Source: Musa acuminata AAA Group (Eukaryota > Streptophyta > Magnoliopsida > Zingiberales > Musaceae). From it: a stretch of DNA of 64,000 bases. The first letter of the stretch is position 1. Each line of letters begins with the position of its first letter. The position numbers were made by a program, and so were the translations under genes. Below are positions 48,513 through 62,981 of this stretch, in pieces. The notes beneath the pieces are model-generated. The model had not been told where the DNA came from. It did not search any database and saw only the letters and a list, made by a program, of their open reading frames with translations. The stretch spans positions 37,382,001 to 37,446,000 of the forward strand of contig NC_088342.1 in assembly GCF_036884655.1 (NCBI RefSeq). Direction: 5' to 3'.

Positions 48513-49600
48513 GCTAAGATACGTAGCCTCTTCGCCGCCCATTCTTGTGTCCCATTTAATTCATCTTGTTCCCATAATTTGCTTTCATTGTACTGCAATA
48601 TAATGCCTGATAATGATCCAGCAAAGAAATGAATGAATAGAATTCTTGCCTTCTTTCATATTTGCTGAGAGATCATGACGACGTATTCTTCGGAGGACAA
48701 GCATAATACATATAACGTGACGAGCCATTTGTCCAGTAAGAAGACAGGTAGATAATCCGGGTACCGTGCATGCGTTAAAAAAATTACATGTTTCATTTCT
48801 TTACCCTTCGGGTTGGTCCCACGTCGTCTCTCATTGGGTCATCGGTCCAGGGTACGGGAATGGGTTCGTTTCTTATTGTGTTGCAGAATACGAAAAAATA
48901 GTCTTAGAGAAATCACAGCCGTCCATATAATAAAATAAATGCTAGACATTGACGGATATCTTAAAGCTACAGCGAGTCACGGGATTCGTAGCCTTAGGGC
49001 GGGAAAAACATAATTACGGATTAATTATGGATTATCTCATGTAATTAATTATCATCTCGATCCATATATATATTTAAAGATTTCTTTTAGATCTATATAT
49101 ACGTAAGTGAAATATTTAATCTCATTGTTCTAACAAAATCCATCTTTCTTGATTTTTAATCTCATGAAATTATTAATAAAATCTATCTTTCTTAATTTTT
49201 AATCTCGTAAAATTATCTTTCTTAATTTTCACTATAGATACCAATATAATTTTTAAAAATATAAAGATCAAAATATTAAAGATAACTAAATATATTAGAT
49301 AATCTATAATTAATATGTACAATTATACTTTCATATTAATATTATAAAGATCAAAAGATTTTTAAACAGATCCGAAGTTTATTGGATACATATAAATATA
49401 AAATTTTTGATGGGAATTGATATAATAAGTTTGAAAAAAAAAATACAAATAGATATTTATTTTCATCATAACCGATGAAAATAACGTCTAATAATCTTAA
49501 TTACGTAGTTCAACGAATAAGCTCATTTACTAATAAAAGTAATTTGGCCCAAATCTAGATCCGAAAACCTGAATCCGGCCGCTGGCTTCGGATTCGGATG
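48513..49600. other. 3' flank of the callose synthase gene and intergenic DNA
   Basis: The first about 150 bp are probably 3' UTR; an AATATAATG near 48597 could act as a poly(A) signal, but this is weak. Beyond that the DNA is AT-rich, with TATATA runs near 49060-49100 and repeated TTTCTTGATTTTTAATCTC near 49150-49200. No gene is seen. Confidence 0.45.
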
Positions 49601-52366
49601 GATGTTACCCGATCCGCTTTCACCCCCTTCTTCCTACCTGTTCGCTCCTGCAACACTCCTGTATGAGTGTCGAGAGAGATCGATCGACGGTGATCTCGTC
49701 ACATCGCGTCTTCCCTCTTCGCCCGCCGTCTTCGGTTCGATTAGGTTTGTGGAATCAGATCTCCTCTCTTGGTTTATTCTTTGTGTTACTCTTTTTCTTC
49801 TCGATTGGGAATGGTTGATTGTATCGTTTATCAGTCGTGCTATCCTCGTCCTCGGCCACGGCGGCGTTCATTCGAGATAACTCCAAGGCTCGGGTTCTTC
49901 ATTATTGGCCTCGTCGTCCGATTCCAGATCAGAGTTTTCTTTTTGTAGACTAAGAAGTCTTACATGGTTAATTTGTTGTTCTTACTCGAGTAGAGGATTG
50001 GATTCGAAAAGAAACATGACGATCTTATTTTCAAGGGGAAGGTATGATGGTTCTGTTCCTTTCTTCTCTTCTGGATCTTTGTCACTGTGAGATTTAACTC
50101 TGCTATGAGTGATGTCTTGATGATTTTGGATTAATCCTACGGCAACTGAGATGTGATATTACAAAGATTTGGACTTGATAGTGAATAATAGGGTAAGGAT
50201 CTTGTAATCGTTAGACAGTAGCAGTGAAAGGCAACATGCCTGGATTGCATGCCTACTAATGGATTCGGGTCAAGTAAATGGAGCCTTCTTTCCTGCATCT
50301 GTTATAGCTACACCATTCCTCAACATGATGCTAGCATATTTGTTGTCATTGTTTCGGTCAAAGGCTTCCAATAATCTTGCTTCATATTCAATTTGAATTG
50401 ACTTGATCCCCCTTGGTGATGCGGTCCATGTCTTTATTGGATTCTGTAGAAAAAATCTTAATGGACTAGACTAATAAATGGGACATTTTTGTTCAAGATG
50501 TTAGGATTTCCATTTTAATCTTTTTTGTTTGGTGATCTTAGCAAAAGTTGTTTTTTGAGTAAAATTTTCCGTTTTATGGTTTAGGGTTTAGATTTTTTTT
50601 TTTTTTAATTCCAAAACCAAGTAATTAGGTTATATGTATATATATCAAATATTGTTCTCAGATGGTCAACATATGCAACATCAATAAGCAAAGGGTAAAA
50701 ACATACAAAGTCTCAAACTCTCAAGACCAGCATTTACTAGACTCATATATGCTTAGGTCCATCTGTGTTGCTTGTGTTGGTGCCTAGGAATGTAGTTGTC
50801 CCCATGAATGTATAATGCTACATATACAAGTCACCTTACTTTTATAAGATGATTTCATATGGAGTCATATAGAAGCTTTTCAGTTGACTGAAAGCATGCA
50901 GTTGATGCAAATATGAACCTTGGGAAACCAAGAGAACATAAATTCTTGTCAAAGAAATTGTACACATAAATAGTTCAAGAGAACCATTGAATTTTAGTTG
51001 CAGGAAACTTGCATACTTAACTATCACTATAGGTGGTGAAGGACAGATAATGTCTTATGTCCTTTGGGAGTGTTCATTGGTCTGTGTAAGATTTTAGAAG
51101 GACATTGAATCAGATCGTGTGACTAGGTTCGGAGATAAGGGGTTGTACTTATTGATACAGTCAGGTAGATGTGTTTCTCTGTTTTAAGCATCACAGACAG
51201 CAGTTAAGTAAATGATTATTTGTCTGTATACTTTCGTTATATCTGTCAACTTGTTTCAGTTATAAACATGCGATCTGTGTTTAGCAATATATATTTTTTA
51301 AATATTATGTAAGTTTGTGCTAAGATAATCTAGCCCGAAAAGCATCATTTAAATTGATGTTTCCTACATAGGAAAAATCATGCTGAAACTAAGTATTAGC
51401 TTATTTGGTTAACTGGAGTAGCTAAACTAAACAAATAATGGTCTGAGTTCTTGTGATCTCTTGTTTATGCCAACTAGAGGATCCGCTGATAAATGGAGGA
51501 TTTCAACATGGAAATTCTGCATTAGATATGAAAAAAGAAACAATGATTATATATAATGTGGAGAAATCTTTTAAATCTTCATTAGAAATGAAAAAAGAAA
51601 TGACGCTTATTTATAAGGTGGAGAAATCTTCTTTTTTATTAGGGTTTCTTGATCTTTTCGTCAGCGTTAAAATAAGTTCAAAATGTTGGTTAAGTTATGA
51701 TTTGCTTGTGGTCTATTTAATGCTCTTCAAGTGGAAACTCTCCATATGAACAACTGAGGGACTATTTGGCTCTTTTTTTTTTTTCTTTGTACTTCTGTAT
51801 TTAAAAGCAAAAATTAGAAATGTAGGATGTTATGTTGTTTCTGGGAACATCCTTCTGTTATTATTTTCTACTGGACTTTCAATAGCTATGCTCACTATTA
51901 TTTTCTACTGGACTTTCCACAGAGAGCCTATCTCTCGAAGTTTACAAAATAATCTTTTGTTAATATATTTTGTTTTTAGTTAGCCATCACATACAATCTC
52001 ACAAGCCAGAGGGCTTTTTATGATTTAGTTTCCCACTTTCTCTGTTTTTTAAAACTTCCCTTTTTTGGTGCAAACATATGTGACCTCATGTTCTAAAAAT
52101 TTGTGTCAAGAGCACATCCTTTGACTGGCAAAGAAGGTGTGTGTCACAACTGAATCCATGTCTTTGTAATTTCTGAAAGGAAACTATCAACCTCATAGAA
52201 ACTTTAGAAACAGAACTGCAGAATCTGTGACCATCAGTTTTGGTTGCTTTATGGTCAAGCTATTCTTATGCAATTTTAAAAATGATATTAATTTGTGACA
52301 GACAAACTCAAATATCTCTTAAACATGTACTTGGAACTCGATTGTACTTTGATTGCAAAATTTCAG
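49601..52366. other. Region upstream of the aminotransferase pseudogene
   Basis: Positions 49601-49760 are GC-richer and could be an old first exon or leader (a 92-codon open frame at 49602-49880 has no family I recognise). The rest is T-rich, intron-like DNA. No aspartate aminotransferase N-terminus could be found. Confidence 0.4.
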
Positions 52367-54826
<2,460 letters not shown>

Positions 54827-55214
54827 GTATAACAAATGCTAATATTTCAATTTTAACCCAGAATCAAAATTTAGCTTTGCTTGATGTTCTTGCTAAGGTC
54901 AGCCCTGGTAGAATCTAAAATTTTAATCCGAAATCAAAGCTTAGCAGTATGCATGTGAGTGAACTCATCACTAGGGCTTGACATCCTCGTCGAGACTGGA
55001 AAATAACCATGATCAAACTATAATATGGTTAGAATCAGCTCATCCAACCGGGGTGGGGTTCCAGGTAGAGATTTCCTGAACCATATGCCACAAAATATTT
55101 ACACCCAAATTAATGATAGTAGACCCATTTAACCTTATAAACTGACTCAGTTTTCTCTCGCACTGATTCATATAAACAATCAAGCTGCAGTGCGAGTGGC
55201 TGCAGATTTGGGTG

Positions 55215-56405
55215 ATGAGAGTTCCCCTAGATGCAAGGGACATGAACCCAAAGTGCAGCAAACAAGATGGTTACAGTCTAACTTCCATCACCGGCCATTA
55301 CACAGAGAAGCATTGGGTGGCTCGGTGCCCTGAAGACATCCCCGACTACAAACTTCCATCCCGAGAGCTCTTCGTTCATCTGAGCCTGTGCCTCCTTGTC
55401 GAGCTCCTCATACCGAGTCAGATCCCTTCGAACGGTCCTCAACAGGATCACGAGACCGATACCGGCAAGGAAAAGCGATCACCATTAGCGAATTGAGGAT
55501 CGAGAACCAGTGAGTGAACCTTGGCCCCCTCCATCTTCAAGTAGGCGTCCCTGCGAGAGGGCCACTCGATGTCGCTCTCCACGAATGCAACCTCATAGGT
55601 GAAAACGATGGGCTGGTTCTCCTCCGCCGTCATCGCCACCTTCGTGGGATCGCACTGGATCTTCGCCGGGTACTTGTCGTACATCTTGAGATTCTTGACC
55701 GACTCAGCACCGTGCCTGCTGAAGCTACAAGGCACGACGACCTCGAAGCCGACCACCATCCATCCGGGCAACTCGGATTCCGCCTTCTCCAGGATCGCCT
55801 CAGATGCATCCCCCGTGGTCGTCACCTTCGCCACATGGGCATCCTCGAACTCGTGCACCAAAACTGTGAACTTCAGGTGGTTGAACACCTAGTAGGCGTC
55901 GCCGATCCAGAACCCCAGCGGGTACCCTGTCCACAGGTGGTGGAGATGGCCCTTCTTGGTGTACCGGAACCGGATGGCGGTGAGGTTCTCGAGGATCAGG
56001 TTAACCGTCGATCCTCTTCTTGAGGAGGCCCAAGTCGTGGGCGGAGAGCGGGTCGGACCGGCAGCGGAAGACATCGGATTCGTTCGTGACCATCTTGAAG
56101 CGGTACAGGGAGTTGTCAATGCGGCCGCCCATGAGAAGCTCCCCGAGGTTCTCGGCGCTGTCTTTGATCCCCTCCACCGGGCGGCAGAACGGGAGGCTGT
56201 AGTAGCTGAAGGATATCTCGGTGTCGATGGAGATGAGGGAGTTTACCTTGACCGGGATGGCGCCGCCGGCGGGGTACCGGTGCGGGTAGCTGCCGGGAAG
56301 GTAGAACCCGTCGCCGGAACGTATCGCCAGGCAAGAGATCAAAATCCAGAGGCCGAGGCCACCGAAAAATCCCATCTTGGCGCTGGATCCTGCCGCGAAA
56401 CCCAT
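55215..56405 (-). pseudogene. TM9SF/EMP70 (nonaspanin) N-terminal pseudogene
   Basis: On the minus strand an intact start at 56405 (or Met 11) gives a signal-peptide-like stretch, then GFYLPGSYPHRYPAGG, SLISIDTEISFSYYSLPFCR, SAENLGELLMGGRIDNSLYR and SDPLSAHDLGLLKKRID. A frameshift follows near 56003. The reading resumes with VNLILENLTAIRF and WTGYPLGFWIGDAY, then one nonsense codon TAG at 55889-55891 where TAC (tyrosine) is expected, then VFNHLKFTVLVHEFED and EPIVFTYEV-like sequence. Further frameshifts come near 55490 and 55260, after RRDLTRYEELDKEAQAQMNE and VVGDVFRAPSHPMLL. The nine-span membrane part is cut off after about the second span. It is continuous without introns. Nonaspanins are endomembrane/Golgi proteins. 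Confidence 0.85.
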
Positions 56406-56698
56406 CTCTCATAGATCCGGAGGGAAAAAAAAGAAAGGATATCTTGGGATTTACGGGAGATGGAACAGTAAATCTATACATTAAAATATGGCAAAAAATA
56501 AGAAACATTAGATCGAATCGAATCGATCAAACAAACAAGACAAAGGAAACCCAATGGCAGACAATTTATATTCTGTGCATTGTTCTTTAACATCATCGAA
56601 TGTAGGTTTTTGTGGCTGGTGGTGGAAATATGATGATGCAAATGAATCAAACATCCTAATAGCTTCATCAAAATGAATTATCTTTTAAACCCAGTAGA

Positions 56699-56723
56699 GT
56701 TATTATTATTATTATTATTATTT
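56699..56723. repeat. (ATT)n microsatellite
   Basis: About eight uninterrupted TTA units. Confidence 0.95.
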
Positions 56724-56950
56724 TGATTTAGTTTTCTTGCTTTGTGAGAACTTATTGATACGATTCCAAACACTCACTTCCAGCATATGTTTGTCGCTCT
56801 TGCCACAGATCTCACAGACATCAATTGATTTGCTGCACGCATCTAGAAGCAATACGATTTGACATAATCTGCGGTCGAAGGATCTAACCGTCATTTGGGG
56901 CGTGAACGGTGGGATCTTAATTGTACACTGAGAGAATCGCAAACCGCCGC

Positions 56951-57418
56951 ATGAAATCCCCATCGCACCCCAGTGTGATGGCAGCGCCTCTTGCAACGCC
57001 GCCGCCACCACCTCTGATCTCCACATGGCAACTGAGCCGAAGGCGAGACACGAATCTATCGCCGCCCCCTCATCCCACAAACTACCGGAGCAGCAGCCAC
57101 CCCCGCATGAAATCCCCATCGCCCCCCAGTGTGATGGCAACGCCTCTTGCAACGCCGCCGCCACCACCTCTGATCTCCACATGGCAACTGAGCCGAAGGC
57201 GAGACACGAATCTATCGCCGCCACCTCATCCCACGAACTACCGGAGCAGCAGCCACCCCCGCATGAAATCCCCATCGCCCCCCAGTGTGATGGCAACGCC
57301 TCTTGCAACGCCGCCGCCACCACCTCTGATCTCCACATGGCAACTGAGCCGAAGGCGAGACACGAATCTATCGCCGCCACCTCATCCCACGAACTACCGG
57401 AGCAGCAGCCACCCCCGC
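56951..57418. repeat. 156-bp x 3 GC-rich minisatellite
   Basis: Units at 56951-57106, 57107-57262 and 57263-57418, nearly identical, each starting ATGAAATCCCCATCGC and containing GCAACGCCGCCGCCACCACC and CTACCGGAGCAGCAGCC. The 156-bp period is exactly 52 codons, so open frames run through all three units on both strands (for example 56921-57481 +, 57025-57501 +, 57380-56718 -). These frames are by-products of the repeat unless one is shown to be expressed. Confidence 0.95.
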
Positions 57419-57499
57419 CCGATCCGACCCGCGTACATCGACATCCACAAGGTACTGCTCATTCTTCTCCTTCCCTCGTAAGATTTTCTTGCGTTCGCT

Positions 57500-57671
57500 G
57501 ATATATGGGATACGAAAGCGAAAGGGGAAAGTCGGCGCCACGGCGGCTCCCGTTACCGATAAGCTTCCGGCGGAGTTCGCGAATCTCTACAGGCAGGATG
57601 GGCTCGCCGGTGGCCGTTTCATAATGCTCGACGGCGACGCCTCGAGCCCGTCTGCGTCCTTTTCCTGGTAA
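57500..57671 (+). CDS. Unidentified exon-like fragment
   Basis: The frame gives GKVGATAAPVTDKLPAEFAN, then LYRQDGLAGGRFIMLDGDAS and SPSASFSW, and then a donor-like TG|GTAACT at 57670. GC content and the even residue mix look like a real plant first or second exon. It follows the minisatellite, which could be its leader or an upstream exon ending at CCACAAG|GTACTG (57450). I do not recognise the family and could not find a following exon in frame before 61 kb, so it may be a broken gene. A 60-residue frame starts at Met 57489. Confidence 0.4.
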
Positions 57672-57679
57672 CTTCGTGA

Positions 57680-60600
57680 TCTATGCATAGCTATTCTTAT
57701 ATTTTGTTTTGTAAACAAACACTTTGTTGTGCGATCGCATTGTATTGATTCATTATGGTAGTACACTAATATGTTTAATTTAGAGTTGTGGTCTTCATTT
57801 GTTCATTTTCATCAAAATTCATCTTGTTGAAATGGAGTCCATGTGAAAAAGGATAGATTTTGCCGCATTATGATTTGTAGCTATATATGCCTGGAATTGC
57901 GATTTTGCTTTAATGTATCCTTGTGGTTGTTGATTTGTAACTACAGATGGTATGCAAGTTGAAGGTGGAGTCAATGCGGATGAATTATCTTGAAAGGGCC
58001 AGTCATATGTATCCATATATTTGTGTGATTCGTAAGTGTTTGAAATTGAGGAATTTTCTTTAGATTTTGAAGTCTTTGCTGCTTACTTCAAACTCTACCA
58101 TTATCACTATCATATGTTCCTGACATACTGGCAGTTAACTTGATCAGTAGAACTTTGTTCACTTACCTATCGTAATGATGAGGAGTCAAAACTTCAGATT
58201 ATAAAGTTGGAGCAACCTTAATTTTCTGAGTCTCCAATGAACATTTTTGAAATAAGAAGCAGATGTACAAGGAGTTGTTAATTAAGGATATTTGAGAGCC
58301 TTCAGACTGTTCATGGGGCCTGAAACAAAAGTCTGAAGCTAAAAGGAGAGCTTGTGGGATATTTGGTTTTAGTCAGGCAGTGGTTCTTCTATCTTCTTCT
58401 GTTATGACAATTGGCTTCCTCAAGGCTTTCCTGAGAGATTTTAGTTATGCTAGCAGAAAATTCTGGCATAAATATACAGGTAAAGGCCTCTGATCTAATT
58501 GTAAATAACCAATTGTCCCTGCCTCTTGCAAATAATTCGCTACCATACTTTGGGAGGTGGTAGAGAAATGCATATTAGTGAACAATCTGATATTGCTAGT
58601 TGCTTTCTTACAATGTATTCAAACTATCAGTCTAGTAGTTGGTATAAGTTTCTCTGGCACAGTCAAAGAAGAAGTCCAAGGCATGCAATAATTCATTGAT
58701 CAGCCTTGAAACATTTCGACTCAGGATTGCTTTGTGAAATGCAATGTGTTGCAGCAATCCTTGTGTGTTCTATCCCATGATAATTCTGAATCTATCGAGC
58801 ATGTTCTTTCAGCCTGCCCTTTTCTGAGTAATAATAAGATTAACTGGCGTGTTCTCATATTGAACCAGGAATTGCAGTGACTAGCCACTAATGGATTAAT
58901 GATGGTATTACAAATTCCATGTGGAGATATTTTTGCTGCTATTGTTTGTATAAAGTTCTCTGAAAGTAATGGCAACACATTCAAAAGAAAGTTTGTATAA
59001 AATTGTCTGTTATTGTTTGCTGGTATAGTTTGTTTCGGTAACATCTTAAGTTCTTGTTCAATGTCATTCCATCCAAAAGTTTAAGCCAGTAGACAAGGCA
59101 TGATCTGATTTATATTCTGAACATTATGTTGTTATATTTCATCTACGTTCTTTCCAAGAATTTTGGTCCAATTTTCATTTATGAACCTTTTAGGGTGAAG
59201 TCATTTCTAAGGCCTTCAAATTCTTTTTTTTTTTTTTTAGTGGGATAGAATTTGGCTTGAGACATGGTTCATGATTCTTTTGTATGCTTTGAAAATTGTA
59301 ACATCATGCCAAGTTTGCAAAGTGATGTGATTGAGAGAAGTCGGTCAATGTGCTTGTTAGCCAATAGCCTGGTAGTTCTGATTACTGTAACAAGAAACTA
59401 GCATGAATGGAGTAATGCTTGTACCTTTTAGCGTGTGCATAAGTTCATACTAGTATCATCATGAAGAACTATCACATCTTAGAAGTACTTAGTGTTCATA
59501 TAAAGTCACTTTTCTCTTGTTGTACCTCATGCTGATATTACTATGGACATTTAGGCTTCAACATGGACAGCTATGCTGGCACCCATGTCTTATGTTTACA
59601 TTATGTAGTGATCCAAATGTGAGGATGTTTTAGTGTTTCTGATTTGCTTGCTGAGGTCTATCGTTAGGGCTCTTTTAACAATGGATATCATGTTATTGAT
59701 TATCGTAAGGTTTCGGGTTCGAATCTCGTCTTTTGCCTTTTACCTTTTGCAAGCAAGGAAAAAGAAAACGATTTTTGATAATTACCAGTGTCATTTAGGT
59801 CTGAGCTGCATAAGTTCCAAGTTTTAGAAAGCCACATGAGGGGGAGGAATACCATGGAAATTTATGGGAAGCAATCATGCGTCGAGATTCAAGATGCAGT
59901 GATCCCAAGTTCTTATTGTTTCATTGTAATTCCGGTGTGTCGTCATTGATAGTCAGTGTGGCACTATGTCAGAAATAAATCATTTTGTTGTCCTCCACTG
60001 CGTGGGAAAAGATGACGATATTCGCATCCTTTCTGCAATGCAATGCAATGCATCTATATCTTTATGAAGCATAAATGCTCTTGGGAACATTTGGGAAATG
60101 GATTCCAGAAGCAGATTTGGGAACAACAGGAATCCAAGAAAGAGGAAAGTTGACATTAGATTTGTGAGATGAAGACAGCAGTGAAGCATTTCTCGGCACT
60201 CACAGCCATTTCTCTTTTTTGTTCTTCTGAAGACCTTGCACTTCCGTTCCTTTTGTCCACAATCATTTTTGTAGACATTGTTAGGCAATTATGGAACTGT
60301 ATGATTCTTTAAGCGTTAAAGATTTTGTCAGTCATATGGAAGGTTGTATCAAATTGATAAGAGTGGATGTGCACTATCTGGAGACATAAATTTATTCCCT
60401 CTTTTTAACTATATTCACAAGGGTGATTTGTAGGATTTGAAGCTCGATATGAGGACCTTTGTATAGGTTCAAACTTGGTGATATTATTACCAAAGAGAAG
60501 TTGATTGATGGCTTGTTGAACTGTTGTTCTTTGTGATTTCTATTGAGGCAGTGGAAACTGGTGTGGTTGCCAACAGCATGGATCCAAAGCCAGGCTATCA

Positions 60601-61150
60601 AAGGACAATGATAGCCATTAGTATATGAAGGTGTGAATCTTTTGTGATTTGGATGATCAAAGACTTTTGAGTTTCTCTATGAGTTGATCTTCTCCATGTG
60701 TTTTTTTTCTTATTTAAATATTACATAACACGCATAAGATAGATAGACTTGTTAGATATTTCTCTCGGCGATACACTTGACGATTTTTATGTAAGATGAT
60801 ATTGTTTGTGTAAAATATGATAAATAAAATATTAATTAGAACATTAAAGAAAAGAAATGCACTATAAAGTATTGGTTGAATTCCTACTTAAAAGGATACA
60901 ATCATATGATCTTTCCTTGCCTTGTAACAAATTTTTATTAGGGGAATCTTGGGCATGTAATAAAACTCTGTTATGGGTACCGACCACAAATAATAGTAGA
61001 GATGTTACTCGTGGCTTCTTGTCTGCCATCACAACCAGAATCTCTCTCTATCTCTCTCTCCCCTGCTGACCCCATAAGCCACATGAACACCATGCTATTT
61101 ACAAGCTTCTGTGGTGGCTGGAAAGCAGCTCAGCGTCTGAGGGAAGGCTG
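57680..61150. other. AT-rich region without a supported gene
   Basis: Many short open frames, none with a recognisable family. It looks like introns or intergenic DNA downstream of the fragment at 57500. It includes a T run at 59225-59240 and the SINE-like piece at 59660-59745. Confidence 0.45.
59660..59745 (+). repeat. Possible tRNA-related SINE
   Basis: GTTAGGGCTCTTTTAACAAT.. GTTATTGATTATCGTAAGG TTTCGGGTTCGAATCTCG. The B-box-like GGGTTCGAATCTC is strong; the A box is weak. It has a similar partner on the other strand at 37985-38085. As written it does not fold into a normal tRNA cloverleaf, so I do not call a tRNA gene. Confidence 0.4.
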
Positions 61151-61237
61151 TGAGACATGTACTGATTGGAAGGGCGAGCTTTTTTCTTCTTCTTTCCTTA
61201 TTTGCTCAAGTCCTACTTGTTGAGGGGTGTAATGATC

Positions 61238-61953
61238 ATGGCCGGCATGCTCCCCGGCGTGGAGTGCGCCCGGCGGCGGCGATTCCAGAACGGTGGCTCC
61301 GTCGACTCCCTAACCAGCTGCTCAAGGAGATCAGCCTTTCCCCTTTGCACAACCGGGCATGACATGCATCCCAGCAGTAGCATCTCCATGGTATCAGAGA
61401 CCTTCTCAAGTCTATACTTGCTCATCTTCCTTCCTTGGGCTAACACAGATGCAAAGTCATCAGCAGAGATCCATCATGAACAAGGAGATCCATGAAGAGG
61501 CACTTGGACATACTGCTAGGGAAGCCAGGGAGAGGTTGGATGCAAGGCTAAGGATCAAAAGGTACGTATACAACATGAGCTTTGTTCATGCCATTTGCAT
61601 CTGCTTTCTTCTCTCATGTACCACCGTCGATGAGTTGCAGGCACAACAGCTTGGGATGCATGAAGCTGGGCAAGAGCGAAGGGTGCAGCCATGGACGGCT
61701 GCACAGGATCCTTGGCAGCGTGCAGAGGCAGGTGTTCTCTTCCAAGAAGAGTACCAGGAAGTTTAGCTGGAGCAAGTTGAGGTGGAAGGCATCAGAGCAA
61801 GCAGATTGTGCGGTGTGCTTGGAGGATTTCCAGGAAGGAGACATGTTGGTTCACCTGCCATGCGCTCACAGGTTCCACTGGAATTGTGTGCTGCCATGGC
61901 TGGAAAGCAGCTCCCATTGCCCATGCTGCAGAATGACAATCTTTCTTGGATAG
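61238..61953 (+). CDS. RING-H2 finger E3 ubiquitin ligase, three exons
   Basis: Exons 61238-61390, 61464-61561 and 61641-61953 join in frame to 187 residues. The start chosen gives MAGMLPGVECARRRRF, a conserved beginning in this plant RING-H2 group; an upstream in-frame Met (61232) adds two residues. Exon 1 ends ATG|GTATCA, exon 2 AAAAG|GTACGT; the acceptors are TCATCAG and GTTGCAG. Exon 2 encodes a helical, charged stretch (NKEIHEEALGHTAREARERL). The C-terminus has a full RING-H2: C-x2-C, 14 residues, C-x-H-x2-H-x2-C, 10 residues, C-x2-C (CAVC .. CAHRFHWNC .. CPCC). RING-H2 proteins bring ubiquitin-loaded E2 to substrates. There is no membrane span, so it is likely soluble. The product is short but complete; the substrate is unknown. 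Confidence 0.85.
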
Positions 61954-62946
61954 CTGATCAATTCTGCAAGTAGCATTTAAAGATGGAAAGATCTTAATCA
62001 GTGTTCTACAGTAAATTAGTGGACCAATCTACTATTCTATAACTTAGACCGAGCATTGTATTAGAGATTAAGATTGCTGCAAAAGTTACAGGAGTTTTTT
62101 GCTACTCTTGTGCAAATTTGATGGAACAACTAAGCAAGTAAAAAAGAGAGGTTGATATATCTAAATTGATTCTGATGAAGGATGAGGAAAGAATGATAAC
62201 ACATGTAAATCCATTAAGACCTTTTGGATTTGAGAATATTCACTATTTCACTTTATCTTGTAACTCATACTGAGAGAAGTTTTAGGCACTGAGTTGTGTA
62301 GTGGGAGTAAAGATTTGCTTGGCCACTATGTTAGTCTTGATCAACTGTGAGAGCAAAAGCTATCTCTTCCTTGGGATTTAAATTGGGATGTGTGATTTCA
62401 CACCTTAAATTCAAGCATATTTTCTAACAATTAAGGTCAATTTTATGTAGTTCTGCATGATTATTAATCTGATATAGGCCTTTTGTAAGCTATTAGGCAC
62501 AAAGAATCAGATGAAAACCACTAATCTAATCAGAAGACAAGTGTTGCAGAATGGATATAATTCCTTCCTCAGGTAATGTTCATTCTGCATTACTGATTCA
62601 TATTTTGCAGTATGATGTATGGACACAAAAAAAGAAGTGAAGTGGTCTGCTCCTCTTTGTTGGATGTAAACCAGTCTGCATTTGTCAACATCAAATATGA
62701 AACTTTAGTTTTCTTCTCCACCTTTATTTGTCCACAAGTCAGGTGAAATAGACTGATACAAAAATCAATTTTGTATCTCATGAGTACTCACAGATGATCA
62801 GATTTTTAATTTTTAATTTTTTTTTTTTGGAGGAAAATGGGCTTAGTTTCATTCAAAGCACATTGAGCAAAGATGATTTATTTTGTGATCAGCTGGTGTG
62901 TCTCCATAATCTCAGGAATTATCTTCTTTATATTATGAAGAAAAAG

Positions 62947-62981
<35 letters not shown>

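Noticed and set aside
49602..49880. First exon of an aspartate aminotransferase gene
   Set aside because: The translation has no aminotransferase N-terminal motifs; kept only as an unexplained GC-rich stretch.
55514..56414. Plus-strand frames of 97-169 residues
   Set aside because: Shadows of the GC-rich minus-strand TM9SF pseudogene.
56718..57380. 220-residue minus-strand frame with three repeats of SCLAFGSVAMWRSEVVAAAL-like sequence
   Set aside because: It is created by the 156-bp minisatellite, whose period is divisible by three; no start context or family support.
59660..59745. A tRNA gene
   Set aside because: It has a B-box-like motif but no acceptor stem or clear A box, so it is at most a SINE or tRNA relic.
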